Shown here: positions 1-10,500 of the stretch, one piece after another
Layout of the letters: every line of letters starts with the position of its first letter
Position numbering within the stretch: position 1 is the stretch's first letter
Assembly (NCBI RefSeq): GCF_042684485.1
Contig: NZ_JBHULM010000011.1
Coordinates: forward strand, 1-64,000
Direction of reading: 5' to 3'
Source of the DNA: Oceanihabitans gracilariae
GTDB lineage: Bacteria; Bacteroidota; Bacteroidia; Flavobacteriales; Flavobacteriaceae
Length of the DNA: 64,000 bases
Made by a program: the position numbers and the translations under genes
Notes under the pieces: generated by a model
What the model was told of the DNA's origin: nothing
The model's input: the letters and a program-made list of their open reading frames with translations, nothing else
Databases searched by the model: none

Positions 1-950
1 CTCCTACTGCTGGTGCATATCCATCATCTTCTGTTGCATTTGTTCCGTCTGCTACTATTATAGTTTCTGGGTCTGAACCTGTAGTAGTTAAGGTATCTGT
101 AATATCTGCTGGTAAGGTAGTTTCATCTACATTTACTGTTGCTTCTCCTACTGGAATGTCTGTTGCTGTCCATGTTCCGTCTGTTCCTGTAGTTACAGTA
201 GTTTCGTTATTATTTACATCTGTAATGACTACGCTTACGCCTTCGATTCCTGCTTCATCTGCATCTTGAATTCCGTTTCCGTTGGTATCTTCGAATACAA
301 TTCCGGTTAACTCTGCTGTTACTGGTGCGTAACCATCATTAGTTGTTTCCGTTTCTTCGTCTTCTAGTACTGTTACTGTTTCTGGATCAGATCCTGTTGT
401 AGTTAAAGTATCACTTACATCTGCTGGTAAGGTAGTTTCATCTACATCAATATCTGCAGCTCCGATTGGAAGATCTGTTGCTGTCCAGGTTCCGTCTGTT
501 CCTGTAGTTACAGTTGTTTCGTTTCCGTCAATATCTGTAATTACTACATCTACGCCTTCGATTCCTTCTTCATCTGCATCTTGAATTCCGTTTCCGTTGA
601 TATCTTCAAATACAACTCCACTTAAATCTCCTACTGCTGGTGCATATCCATCATCTTCTGTTGCATTTGTTCCGTCTGCTACTATTATAGTTTCTGGATC
701 GGATCCTGTAGTAGTTAAGGTATTTGTAATATCGGATGGTAAGGTACTTTCATCAACATCTACGGTTGCTTCTCCTACTGGAATGTCATTTAATGTCCAA
801 GTTCCGTCTGTTCCTGTGATAACTGTAGTTTCGTTATTATTTACATCTGTAATGACTACGTTTACACCTTCGATTCCTGCTTCTCCTGCATCTTGAATTC
901 CGTTTCCGTTGGTATCTTCGAATACAATTCCGCTGATGTCACCAACACAC
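1..950 (-). repeat. Tandem about 312-315 bp coding repeats (SdrD B-like)
   Basis: Three copies are visible. The same coding word (GIQDA) recurs at about 261, 576 and 888, so spacings are 315 and 312 bp, both in frame. The first and third copies are far more alike than either is to the middle one. For instance, the stretch beginning at base 1 is nearly identical to that beginning at 628. This gives an A-B-A arrangement that probably continues beyond the window. Confidence 0.85.
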
Positions 951-3028
951 GAATTAACTGTTGCATCTACAGAACTACCTACAGATTGACCATTAATTGT
1001 ATTTACATTATTTGGAACACCTGTTGTAGAATCAATAGTACCATCTAGTGTACCATCGGCATTTACATTTCCTGCAACAATATCATCACCACCTTCTAAA
1101 GCATCAGGACAACCATCATTATCAGAATCTACATCTAAATAATCAGGAATTGAATCATTATCTGTATCTAAAAATGGTCCTGTTGAGCAAAAACTAAGAG
1201 TAGTTATAGCTGTTGTTACTGTAGAACCATAAGTACTACTATTGTTTTTATAAGAACGAATAGATACTCTTGTTATTTCCCCACTAATTGTTGTAGTAAA
1301 ACTATTAGTATCTACATCGGTTCCTCCGTCATTATTATTACCTACTACTTTAACTCCATTACCTAAGTTAGAAAATTCCCAACCTGTTACTGGAGTAAAA
1401 CTACTTAAATCTGAAGTCGTTATGGAAACTGGTGTTGTTCCATTAAATGCAGTAATCTCAAAAGTATCTCTTACATTTAAACCTGCAGATGTAAAAGAAA
1501 AGTTTGTTACTGGATTAGGGAACGTTAATTCATAAGTAGCGTAGTTTACACCTGCATTGCTAGTATTTATAGGTTGCATATATAAATAATCACCTACTAA
1601 CACACCTTCATTATCTTTAATTTGTACACCTCCACCATTATTCGGCGCTGATCCACTTTCATTTTGCCATTGTGCAGCTCCATTTAAAGTTGCTGTAAAA
1701 TTAAATAAGCCATTGGCCAAATTATTTACAGTAACAGGGCTATCTGATTGCGAAGAATTAAACAATGTATTAAGTGAATAACCTGGAGTATTTATTGTAT
1801 CAGAATCATCTACACAAAACTGTCCACCTTCATCTTCATCTAAAATACCATCATTATCATCATCTAAATCGCAACTATCTGAAACTCCATCATTATCATT
1901 ATCTGGATTTCCTGAAGCATTAGCATCACAAGGGTCCACTGCTGGTGCTGCTACTGTTACAGTTAAAGTTCCTACATTAGATGTTGCTCCGGTGACATCT
2001 TCTACAGTAAAATCGACAATTGCATTACCTGAAAAGCCGGCAACTGGTGTAAAAACTACATTTCCAGTATTATCAACCACATAAGTTCCTTCACTAGGTA
2101 TCGTTAAATCTCTACCAGGTTCACCAAAATTTGTAGCATCATTTGGATCTACAAGGAAAATTGTTGATGCATCTATGTTATTTTCAGGATCAGAAGCTCC
2201 TGACAATAAATCTATAGAAGAAGTAGGTGTATTTTGGTCAGTACTTCCTGTTTGATCTTGAACTACAGGTGGTTCATTGACCTCTACCACCTCAGGATTA
2301 TTAAACACTACTTCCCCAAGAAAACTTACAGAAATATTTCTTGTAGTATATGGGTTATTATTATCTCTACCTAACGTAAAATCTACTACACTAACATTTG
2401 TATAATTAATTTTAACAACAGACCTTGTATTTTGCTCGCTTACACCTGCATCTGTAACATTAGCACTTGTAAAACGAATAGAGTTAGGTATTACACCTGG
2501 CCCTGCTGTTATTATTGTTTGAGGTTGTGAGGTTCCTGCTAATTCATAACTATCTGGAACAATAACTTCTGCCCACTCTTCGGCATCTAAATCAATAATT
2601 TCAAGACTATATGAATCTAAAGAAAAAGGGATTGCTTCTGAAAGATCATTATCTGCAGAACCAGCTACAATAAACTCTACTCTCCAACGTACAGCATCAC
2701 CAGGTGTATCATAAGTGATTACAGGTTCAAATCTATTTTGTACAAATTGAGTATCATCTACACTATTAACTACTGGTGTTCCTGTAAAAGACACAATGGT
2801 TAAGATTGCATCTACATCATATTGACCTCCATTAGCCACAAGCTGTACATCTTCTATCAAATACACTGCTCCAGGCTGATTGTCTGTACCTTGAATTAAT
2901 ACTTGGGTATTAGGGAAAATTGGATATGATTGCGCATTTACATTTATGATGCAAAAAAGCAATAAAAATAAAAATAAAAAATCTTTGAATTTAATTAAGT
3001 AAATCGAAAATCGAGTAGATATTTTCAT
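1..3028 (-). CDS. Giant secreted surface protein with Ca-binding and SdrD-B-like repeats (partial)
   Basis: The ATG is at 3028 and the frame stays open to the window edge, giving 1009 codons; the C-terminus is missing. Residues 1-33 form a signal peptide (basic start, Leu/Phe-rich core, ending NAQS). About residue 250 starts a cadherin-like module (EPPVVQDQTG). Two aspartate-rich thrombospondin-type-3-like stretches follow near residues 364-405 (DNDNDGVSDSCDLDDDNDG) and 620-645 (DTDNDSIPDYLDVDSDNDG), which normally bind calcium. From about residue 694 to the edge there are SdrD B-like repeats of 104-105 residues, each containing a FEDxNGNGIQDAxE motif. Such proteins are usually exported adhesins or matrix proteins in Flavobacteriaceae, often through T9SS, but the sorting domain would lie outside the window. 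Function is inferred; the partner bound is unknown. Confidence 0.85.
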   Translation of the reverse strand, partial: MKISTRFSIYLIKFKDFLFLFLLLFCIINVNAQSYPIFPNTQVLIQGTDNQPGAVYLIEDVQLVANGGQYDVDAILTIVSFTGTPVVNSVDDTQFVQNRFEPVITYDTPGDAVRWRVEFIVAGSADNDLSEAIPFSLDSYSLEIIDLDAEEWAEVIVPDSYELAGTSQPQTIITAGPGVIPNSIRFTSANVTDAGVSEQNTRSVVKINYTNVSVVDFTLGRDNNNPYTTRNISVSFLGEVVFNNPEVVEVNEPPVVQDQTGSTDQNTPTSSIDLLSGASDPENNIDASTIFLVDPNDATNFGEPGRDLTIPSEGTYVVDNTGNVVFTPVAGFSGNAIVDFTVEDVTGATSNVGTLTVTVAAPAVDPCDANASGNPDNDNDGVSDSCDLDDDNDGILDEDEGGQFCVDDSDTINTPGYSLNTLFNSSQSDSPVTVNNLANGLFNFTATLNGAAQWQNESGSAPNNGGGVQIKDNEGVLVGDYLYMQPINTSNAGVNYATYELTFPNPVTNFSFTSAGLNVRDTFEITAFNGTTPVSITTSDLSSFTPVTGWEFSNLGNGVKVVGNNNDGGTDVDTNSFTTTISGEITRVSIRSYKNNSSTYGSTVTTAITTLSFCSTGPFLDTDNDSIPDYLDVDSDNDGCPDALEGGDDIVAGNVNADGTLDGTIDSTTGVPNNVNTINGQSVGSSVDATVNSCVGDISGIVFEDTNGNGIQDAGEAGIEGVNVVITDVNNNETTVITGTDGTWTLNDIPVGEATVDVDESTLPSDITNTLTTTGSDPETIIVADGTNATEDDGYAPAVGDLSGVVFEDINGNGIQDADEEGIEGVDVVITDIDGNETTVTTGTDGTWTATDLPIGAADIDVDETTLPADVSDTLTTTGSDPETVTVLEDEETETTNDGYAPVTAELTGIVFEDTNGNGIQDADEAGIEGVSVVITDVNNNETTVTTGTDGTWTATDIPVGEATVNVDETTLPADITDTLTTTGSDPETIIVADGTNATEDDGYAPAVG

Positions 3029-3497
3029 GTTATAAATGGTAAAGTTATTTTATACTTTTTTAATAGTTTTATTAAAAAAACGATATAGATCTCAAAACAA
3101 AAACCAATACAAATTACGTATTGGTATTAAGCTTATATTAATAAATAATTTAACACTTTTAGAATGTGTTACTTTTAAAATATTAAGCTATCATTTTTCA
3201 ATATTTAAATAATGAGGTATAAGTATACACTTAAGAGAAATAAAAACTCAAATCAAAAGTTAATATGTTTTTATTCGATAAACAGCAAAAAATATAAGGC
3301 TAATCACCTCAAACGTATTTTTTCAAAATAGAAATAGACTTAAATGGTATTTTACGCATAATAAAACCCGATAAGTAGCTAAATAAAACGATTAAAAACA
3401 TTCTGGTTTTTGGCAAATGGATGAATAACCTCAAATAAATTATTTTATACTTAACTAATCAACGTATTCCTTTTATATTTGCTAAAATTAATTTTTA
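3029..3497. other. Intergenic region between divergent genes
   Basis: This AT-rich 469-bp spacer separates the leftward surface-protein gene from rightward prfC. It holds a perfect inverted repeat (ACCAATAC / GTATTGGT, 3103-3110 and 3118-3125, 7-nt loop) 75 nt upstream of the surface-protein ATG, and a promoter-like element just upstream of prfC. I see no coding region. Confidence 0.6.
3474..3481 (+). promoter_or_regulatory. Candidate -7 promoter element for prfC
   Basis: TATATTTG matches the Bacteroidota -7 consensus TAnnTTTG and lies 16 nt upstream of the prfC ATG. No clear TTTG is present at the expected -33 distance, so support is moderate. Confidence 0.5.
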
Positions 3498-5087
3498 ATG
3501 AAATTTATAGACGAAATAAATCGCAGGAGAACCTTTGGAATTATATCACATCCAGATGCGGGAAAAACAACACTTACAGAAAAACTACTTCTTTTTGGTG
3601 GTGCAATACAAGAAGCTGGAGCTGTTAAAAGCAATAAAATAAAGAAAGGAGCTACTAGTGATTTCATGGAAATTGAAAGACAACGTGGAATATCTGTAGC
3701 AACCTCTGTATTGGCTTTTGAATACAATGGAATAAAAATTAATATTTTAGACACACCTGGACATAAGGATTTTGCAGAAGATACTTTTAGAACCTTAACT
3801 GCTGTTGACAGTGTAATTGTAGTAATTGATGTTGCAAAAGGGGTTGAAGAGCAAACAGAAAAGCTAGTAGAAGTTTGTAGAATGCGAAATATACCAATGA
3901 TTGTTTTTATAAACAAAATGGATCGTGAAGGTAAAGACGCTTTTGAACTTCTTGATGAAATAGAACAAAAACTAGGCTTAACAGTAACGCCTTTAAGTTT
4001 TCCTATAGGTATGGGATATGACTTTAAAGGTATCTATAATATATGGGAAAAGAATATAAACTTATTTAGTGGTGATAGCCGTAAAAATATTGAAGAAACC
4101 ATAGAAATTTCTGATTTAAACTCTAATGAATTAAATGAATTAGTAGGAGATACAGCTGCAGAAACTCTAAGAGAAGAAATAGAATTAGTAGAAGGTATTT
4201 ACCCAAGTTTTAATAACAAAGACTATTTAGATGGTACACTACAACCCGTATTTTTTGGTTCTGCCTTAAATAGTTTTGGAGTTAGAGAGTTGTTAGATTG
4301 TTTTGTTGAAATTGCACCTAAACCAAGACCAAAACAAAGTGAAGAACGTTTGGTTAGATCTGATGAAGAAAATTTTACCGGTTTTGTATTTAAAATTCAT
4401 GCTAACATGGATCCTAACCACAGAAATAGGTTAGCTTTTATAAAAATAGTGTCAGGTTCTTTTAAAAGAAACACTCCTTATTTACATGTTAGACACAATA
4501 AAAAGGTTAAGTTTTCAAGTCCAAATGCCTTTTTTGCTGAAAAAAAGGAAATTGTAGATGTTTCGTATCCTGGAGATATTGTTGGTTTACAAGATACTGG
4601 TACATTTAAAATTGGGGATACTTTAACCGAAGGCGAAGTACTTAATTATAAAGGAGTACCAAGTTTTTCTCCAGAACACTTTAGATATATTAATAATGCA
4701 GATCCTTTAAAATCGAAACAATTAAATAAAGGAATTGACCAATTAATGGATGAAGGTGTTGCGCAATTATTTACACTAGAACTTAATGGTAGAAAGGTAA
4801 TTGGTACAGTAGGAGCCTTACAATATGAAGTAATACAATATCGATTAGAACATGAATATGGTGCTAAATGTACCTATGAAAACTTAAATGTTTTTAAAGC
4901 ATGTTGGGTAGAAACCGAAGATATAAAGAGTGAAGAATACAAAGACTTTTTACGAGTAAAACAGCGCTTTTTAGCAAAAGACAAAAGTGATCAGTTAGTA
5001 TTTTTAGCAGATTCTGCATTTTCACTACAAATGACACAACAAAAATATCCTAGTATAAAATTTCATTTTATTAGTGAATTTAAATAA
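3498..5087 (+). CDS. prfC: Peptide chain release factor 3
   Basis: This 529-residue translational GTPase removes RF1 or RF2 from the ribosome after peptide release. The G domain shows the P-loop SHPDAGKT (residues 17-24), the switch I region RGISV (63-67), DTPGHKDF (85-92) and NKMD (139-142). SHPDAGKT in place of the EF-G-type AHIDAGKT, together with the length near 530, is characteristic of RF3. The C-terminal part carries the beta-barrel and RF3-specific domain. It stands alone on the plus strand with its own promoter-like element and a 233-bp spacer downstream. Cytoplasmic. The start is the first ATG and gives the family-typical N-terminus. Confidence 0.96.
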   Translation: MKFIDEINRRRTFGIISHPDAGKTTLTEKLLLFGGAIQEAGAVKSNKIKKGATSDFMEIERQRGISVATSVLAFEYNGIKINILDTPGHKDFAEDTFRTLTAVDSVIVVIDVAKGVEEQTEKLVEVCRMRNIPMIVFINKMDREGKDAFELLDEIEQKLGLTVTPLSFPIGMGYDFKGIYNIWEKNINLFSGDSRKNIEETIEISDLNSNELNELVGDTAAETLREEIELVEGIYPSFNNKDYLDGTLQPVFFGSALNSFGVRELLDCFVEIAPKPRPKQSEERLVRSDEENFTGFVFKIHANMDPNHRNRLAFIKIVSGSFKRNTPYLHVRHNKKVKFSSPNAFFAEKKEIVDVSYPGDIVGLQDTGTFKIGDTLTEGEVLNYKGVPSFSPEHFRYINNADPLKSKQLNKGIDQLMDEGVAQLFTLELNGRKVIGTVGALQYEVIQYRLEHEYGAKCTYENLNVFKACWVETEDIKSEEYKDFLRVKQRFLAKDKSDQLVFLADSAFSLQMTQQKYPSIKFHFISEFK

Positions 5088-5094
5088 ATTTTAA

Positions 5095-5154
5095 TTTTAA
5101 AACCATTTAACAACGTATTTAATCTCACGCAAGGTAAATATATTGGTTTTAAAA
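5095..5154. repeat. Perfect 11-bp inverted repeat downstream of prfC
   Basis: TTTTAAAACCA (5095-5105) and its reverse complement TGGTTTTAAAA (5144-5154) flank a 38-nt spacer beginning 8 nt after the prfC stop. It may act as a weak transcript 3' end. It lacks a G+C-rich stem, so it is not a convincing intrinsic terminator. Confidence 0.4.
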
Positions 5155-5271
5155 ATAAACGTATTAAACTCCTTTTAAATAAGTCGTTTTTTTAGCACGT
5201 ATAACTTATTTTTATTTAAATAAATTTTAAAATAAATTATACTTATGATTTACGATTAAAAAACAAAGAGA

Positions 5272-5304
5272 TTTGCTTTTAGAAATTTTTGTATTCTATA
5301 TTTT
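5272..5304 (+). promoter_or_regulatory. Candidate promoter for the arylsulfotransferase-like gene
   Basis: TTTG (5272-5275), a 21-nt spacer and TATATTTT (5297-5304) match the Bacteroidota -33/-7 arrangement with one mismatch at the last base. The element lies 16 nt upstream of the ATG at 5321. Confidence 0.55.
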
Positions 5305-5320
5305 TAAATTTTAAAAAATT

Positions 5321-6940
5321 ATGAAAATTAAATTACCCTTTTTTATTTTAATATTTATTTTTAGTAATTCTCTATTTAGTCAAAACACAATAGGATTATT
5401 AGAAAATACAAACGAAGCCTATGATGGTTACACACTATTTACTCCTGAAAGCAGCAATTCGGTTTATTTAGTAGATAACTGTGGTAGAAGCATAAATACT
5501 TGGACCTTTAGTGATACACCAAAATTCACTTGCTATTTACTAGAAAACGGTAATCTTTTAAGAGTTGGTGCTACAGGAGTTGAAATTAGAGATTGGGATG
5601 ACAACCTAGTATGGAGTTACAACCTACTTATTAGCAACGGGATAACCCAGCATCATGATATTGAACCACTTCCTAACGGAAATATATTATATCTAGTAAA
5701 AGAAACGCTTACCGAAGCACAACAAATAGCACTAGGAAAAAATCCTGCACTATTAAATGGCCCATTAAGTTCAGAAAAGATTATAGAAATACAACCTGTT
5801 GGTACCAATGCAATTAATATTGTTTGGGAATGGCGTTTTGCAGACCACTTAATACAAGATTTCGATAGCACTAAAAGTAATTATGGCGCAGTAAGTACCA
5901 ATCCACAATTAATAGATTTTAATTATACTGATGCTAGTATTGACCATTCTAATTGGTTGCATTTAAATAGTATTGATTACAATGCTCAATTAGATCAAAT
6001 TCTTTTTTCTTCTCGTACACTTAGTGAAATATATATCATTGACCATAGCACAACAACAGCAGAAGCAGCAAGCCATAGTGGTGGAAACCAAAATAAAGGA
6101 GGTGATTTTTTATGGCGTTGGGGAAATCCGCAGGTTTACAGACAAGGTACAGCTGCACAGCAAAAATTATATGCTCAACATGATGCAAAATGGATTAGCC
6201 AAAACTATGTGAATGAAAATAAAATAACGGTATTTAACAACAATAGCGATGGTAGTAATACCTTTAGTTCTATACATATTATATCTCCTTCATTGGATTT
6301 AAATAATGACTATATGTTAGAAAGTAATTCATTTTTACCAGCAGATTATTTTTGGTCTTGGAGTGGAGATATACTAGGTGAAACCGTTTATGAAAATAAG
6401 AAAAGTGGAGTACATGCCTTAGAAAATGGTAATCTTCTGTTGTGTGAAACTAAGAAAGGAAGACTCTCAGAAATATCACAAAATGGAGATATTGTTTGGA
6501 TGTATAGAAACCCTGTAGGTGAAACAATTTTTAACCAATTTGCTACTAATGCAGAAATATTTGAATCGAATAGTATATTTAGAGGTGAAAAATACCATAA
6601 ATCTTATCCTGCTTTTTCAGGAAAAGATCTAACTCCTGGAGAAATACTTGAAAATGTTAATAGCCTTTCTGAAACTTGTTCTACACTATCTATTACAGAT
6701 GTACAATCTATAGATACTAACATAACTTTTAACAATCCTGTTACAGACCAAACAGTATCCTTTTACAAGCCATTAGAAGCTACTAAAATAAAGGTTTACA
6801 ACAATTTAGGACAACTTATTTATACCAAGTCTACATTTAGCGGAAACGAGCTAAAATTACCCCATTTAAAACAAGGGCTTTATTTTATTGAATTTATAAA
6901 ACAAGGCACGAAACAACTAGAGAAAATGGTTATAAAATAA
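5321..6940 (+). CDS. Secreted arylsulfotransferase (ASST)-like protein with T9SS sorting domain
   Basis: This 539-residue exported protein has a signal peptide at residues 1-20 (ending LFSQ). Its central part, about 35-430, is of the arylsulfotransferase/ASST beta-propeller type. It contains repeated blade-like motifs such as LLENGNLLR, LPNGNILYL and LENGNLLLC, and histidines in QHHDIEPLPNG and HLNSIDYN. ASST enzymes move sulfate between phenolic compounds through a histidine. Residues about 465-539 resemble a T9SS type-A sorting domain (KVYNNLGQLIYT near the start, GLYFIEF near the end). So it is probably secreted or held on the cell surface. The exact substrate is unknown. It is monocistronic, with a promoter-like element before and a strong terminator after it. 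Confidence 0.82.
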   Translation: MKIKLPFFILIFIFSNSLFSQNTIGLLENTNEAYDGYTLFTPESSNSVYLVDNCGRSINTWTFSDTPKFTCYLLENGNLLRVGATGVEIRDWDDNLVWSYNLLISNGITQHHDIEPLPNGNILYLVKETLTEAQQIALGKNPALLNGPLSSEKIIEIQPVGTNAINIVWEWRFADHLIQDFDSTKSNYGAVSTNPQLIDFNYTDASIDHSNWLHLNSIDYNAQLDQILFSSRTLSEIYIIDHSTTTAEAASHSGGNQNKGGDFLWRWGNPQVYRQGTAAQQKLYAQHDAKWISQNYVNENKITVFNNNSDGSNTFSSIHIISPSLDLNNDYMLESNSFLPADYFWSWSGDILGETVYENKKSGVHALENGNLLLCETKKGRLSEISQNGDIVWMYRNPVGETIFNQFATNAEIFESNSIFRGEKYHKSYPAFSGKDLTPGEILENVNSLSETCSTLSITDVQSIDTNITFNNPVTDQTVSFYKPLEATKIKVYNNLGQLIYTKSTFSGNELKLPHLKQGLYFIEFIKQGTKQLEKMVIK

Positions 6941-6975
6941 AAAAAAGCGCAAAACTTAAGTTTTGCGCTTTTTTT
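6941..6975. terminator. Strong bidirectional intrinsic terminator
   Basis: A near-perfect palindrome with arms GCGCAAAAC and GTTTTGCGC centred on CTTAAG is flanked by A and T tracts. It directly follows the stop at 6940 and could also serve the leftward DUF3467 gene that ends at 7076. Confidence 0.88.
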
Positions 6976-7075
6976 ATCTTGTTTATACCTGAAATAAAAT
7001 GTTGTGTACAGTTACTAAATGGTAATAGCGTAGCAACCTTTTTATTTCACTATCATATTTCTCATTAAGTATAGA

Positions 7076-7390
7076 TTAAGCCTCTCCTGTTGGTCCAAAA
7101 TTAAGAGGAATTGGAGGTTGCTCATAATCTTTAATTTCACCATGCATACTTTCAAATTTAGCAACATTATCATGTAAAGCTTTCATTAAACGTTTTGCAT
7201 GTTGTGGAGTTAATATAATTCTAGACTTCACCTTACTTTTAGGTGTTCCAGGCATTATACTAACAAAATCTACTACAAACTCAGATACAGAATGATTAAT
7301 TATTGCAAGATTAGAATAGGTTCCTTCTGCAATTTTTTCGTCTAATTCTATATTGATTTGTCCTGTTTTTTTATTTTTCTCTTCTGCCAT
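7076..7390 (-). CDS. DUF3467 family protein
   Basis: This small soluble protein of 104 residues matches the DUF3467 family: the core runs from NLAIINHSVSEFVVDF through ILTPQHAKRLMKAL and ends in a Pro-rich tail. Members are commonly found next to rpoC in Bacteroidota, as here, where it lies 151 bp downstream of rpoC on the same strand. A terminator sits between the two genes, so it is either read through or has its own promoter. The biochemical role is not established; a link to transcription is only suggested by position. There is no signal peptide or membrane segment, so it is probably cytoplasmic. Confidence 0.85.
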   Translation of the reverse strand: MAEEKNKKTGQINIELDEKIAEGTYSNLAIINHSVSEFVVDFVSIMPGTPKSKVKSRIILTPQHAKRLMKALHDNVAKFESMHGEIKDYEQPPIPLNFGPTGEA

Positions 7391-7448
7391 GGTAAACTTG
7401 TTTTCGTTTCCGTGAAACGGAAACCGTATTATTAATTTTATTTTAAAT

Positions 7449-7478
7449 AAAAAGTCCTGTTAAAAAACAGGACTTTTT
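7449..7478 (-). terminator. Intrinsic terminator after rpoC
   Basis: A 13-bp perfect stem, AAAAAGTCCTGTT paired with AACAGGACTTTTT around a 4-nt loop, ends in a T tract on the minus strand, 64 nt beyond the rpoC stop. Confidence 0.88.
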
Positions 7479-7541
7479 GTTATTATATTAAAACTTTCGT
7501 TTCAAATTAAGTGATTACTGCCTGCGCAGAAATGAAAACTA

Positions 7542-10500
7542 TTAGTTATAGTTAACCTCCTGTTTTGCTTTCATCATTTGGTCAAATTCTTCTTTAGAAC
7601 CTACAATAATGTTGTCATAGTTACGCATTCCTGTTCCTGCTGGAATTCTGTGTCCTACAATTACATTTTCTTTAAGTCCTTCTAAAGTATCTATTTTACC
7701 AGCTACAGCAGCCTCATTTAATACCTTAGTAGTTTCTTGGAAAGAAGCTGCAGATATAAATGATTTTGTTTGTAATGATGCTCTTGTAATACCTTGTAAG
7801 ATAGGAGTAGCAGTTGCTGGTTTAGCATCTCTAGCTTCTACTAATGCTTTATCTTCTCTACGTAAGATAGAGTTTTCATCTCTTAATTGGCGAGGTGAAA
7901 CAATCTGTCCTTCTTTTAAAGTAGCAGAATCTCCAGCATTTTCAACAACTTTCATTCCAAAGATTTCATCATTTTCTTCAATGAAATCAGATTTATGTAC
8001 TAGTTGATCTTCTAAGAAAATAGTATCTCCAGAGTCAATAATTTTAACTTTACGCATCATTTGTCTTACAACAACCTCAAAGTGCTTATCGTTAATTTTT
8101 ACACCTTGTAAACGATATACTTCTTGTACTTCGTTTACTAAGTATTGTTGTACTGCAGAAGGTCCTTTAATATTAAGAATATCGTTAGGTGTTATAGAAC
8201 CATCAGATAAAGGCATACCAGCTTTAACAAAGTCATTTTCTTGAACAAGAATTTGGTTTGATAATTTAACTAGGTACTTTTTAATATCTCCTAATTTAGA
8301 CTCTACAATAATCTCACGATTACCTCTTTTAATTTTACCAAAAGATACCACACCATCAATAGCACTTACAACTGCTGGGTTAGAAGGGTTACGTGCTTCA
8401 AATAACTCTGTTACACGAGGTAAACCTCCAGTAATATCCCCTGCTTTTGCAGATTTACGTGGTATTTTCACTAATACCTTACCAACTTTAATCTTTTCTC
8501 CATCATCAATCATAATGTGAGCGCCAACTGGTAAGTTGTATGAACGTATTACTTCTCCTTTACTATCTTCTACAAGAAGTGTAGGAATAAGTTTTTTGTT
8601 TCTAGATTCTGAAATTACTTTTTCTTGGAAACCTGTTTGCTCATCAATTTCTACTTGGTATGTAATACCTTGTTCAATATTTTCATAACGTACTTTTCCA
8701 GAAAATTCTGAAATAATTACACCATTGTATGGATCCCATTGACAAACTACATCTCCTTTAGTTAATTTATCTCCGTTTTTAACGTAAACAAAAGAACCAT
8801 AAGGTATATTGTTTGTACTTAAAGTAATTCCTGTTTTCTTATCTACTAGTTTAAGTTCTGATGTACGAGAGATTACAACATCTACTGTATTACCTTCGCT
8901 ATCTTCACCTTTAACAGTTTTAAGATCTTCAATTTCTGCAACACCATCAAACTTAACAATAAGTTTATTTTCTTCAGAAATGTTACCTGCAATACCTCCT
9001 ACGTGGAAAGTACGTAATGTTAACTGTGTTCCTGGTTCTCCAATAGATTGTGCTGCCACAACTCCTACTGCTTCACCACGTTGCACCATTTTACCTGTTG
9101 CAAGGTTTCTACCATAACATTTAGCGCAAATACCTCTTTTAGCTTCACAACTTAATGGTGAACGAGCATCTACTTTATCAATTGGTGAGTTACCTATTGC
9201 TTTTGCAATTTCATCAGTAATTAACTCATTAGCTCCAACTAATAACTCATCTGTTAATGGGTTATATATATCGTTTAATGAAATACGGCCTACTATTCTT
9301 TCTTCTAAAGTTTCAACTATTTCATCGTTTTTCTTTAATGGCTCAATTTCTACACCTCTTAAAGTTCCACAATCTTCAGTATTAACAATTACATCTTGAG
9401 ACACATCTACCAGACGACGAGTTAAGTAACCTGCATCGGCAGTTTTAAGTGCTGTATCGGCAAGACCTTTACGTGCACCGTGTGTTGATATAAAGTATTC
9501 TAAAATAGAAAGACCTTCTTTAAAGTTAGAAAGAATCGGGTTTTCAATAATTTCCCCTCCTCCTGCATTCGATTTTTTAGGTTTTGCCATTAATCCACGC
9601 ATACCAGTAAGCTGACGAATCTGTTCTTTAGATCCACGAGCTCCAGAATCAAGCATCATATACACCGAGTTGAATCCTTGTTGGTCTTCACGAATACGTT
9701 TCATTGACAATTCTGTCAATTCTGCATTGGTAGAAGTCCAGATATCAATAACTTGGTTATAACGTTCGTTATTGGTAATAAGTCCCATGTTATAGTTACC
9801 CATAATACCATCAACTTTTACGTTGGCGCTATCAATCATTCCTTGTTTTTCTGGCGGAATAATAATATCTCCTAAACTAAAAGATAAACCACCTTTAAAT
9901 GCGTAATTATAACCTAAGCTTTTAATTTCATCTAAGAATGCAGCTGTTTCTGGTACAGAAGTAACTTTTAAAATATCACCAATAATATTTCTTAATGATT
10001 TTTTAGTAAGTACTTCATTAATGTAACCTGCTGCTGCTGGTACCTTTTTATTAAAGATTACACGTCCTACAGTAGTTTCAATTACTTGAGGAACTAGTTC
10101 TCCTTCTTCGTTAAAATCTAATGTTCTTACTTTAATAGAAGCATTTAAGTCAATACGTTTTTCATTGTATGCTATTGTTACTTCTTCATCAGAGTAAAAA
10201 GTTAAACCTTCTCCTTTTACTTTAACATCTTCTGTTGAAGTTCTTAACTTGGTCATATAGTAAAGACCAAGTACCATATCTTGTGATGGTACAGTTACTG
10301 GAGACCCATTTGCAGGGTTTAAGATATTATGAGAAGCTAACATTAAAAGTTGAGCTTCAAGAATAGCTTCAGGACCTAATGGTAAGTGAACAGCCATCTG
10401 GTCACCATCAAAATCGGCATTAAATGCAGTAGTTACTAATGGGTGTAACTGAATTGCTTTACCTTCAATTAATTTAGGTTGGAAAGCTTGAATACCAAGT

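Noticed and set aside
597..896. Plus-strand open frame over the repeat region
   Set aside because: It is the antisense of SdrD B-like repeats; the minus-strand frame has a signal peptide, domain motifs and no stops over 1009 codons.
3488..3916. Minus-strand open frame opposite prfC
   Set aside because: It is fully inside prfC, has no recognisable motif, and has the skewed composition of a shadow frame.
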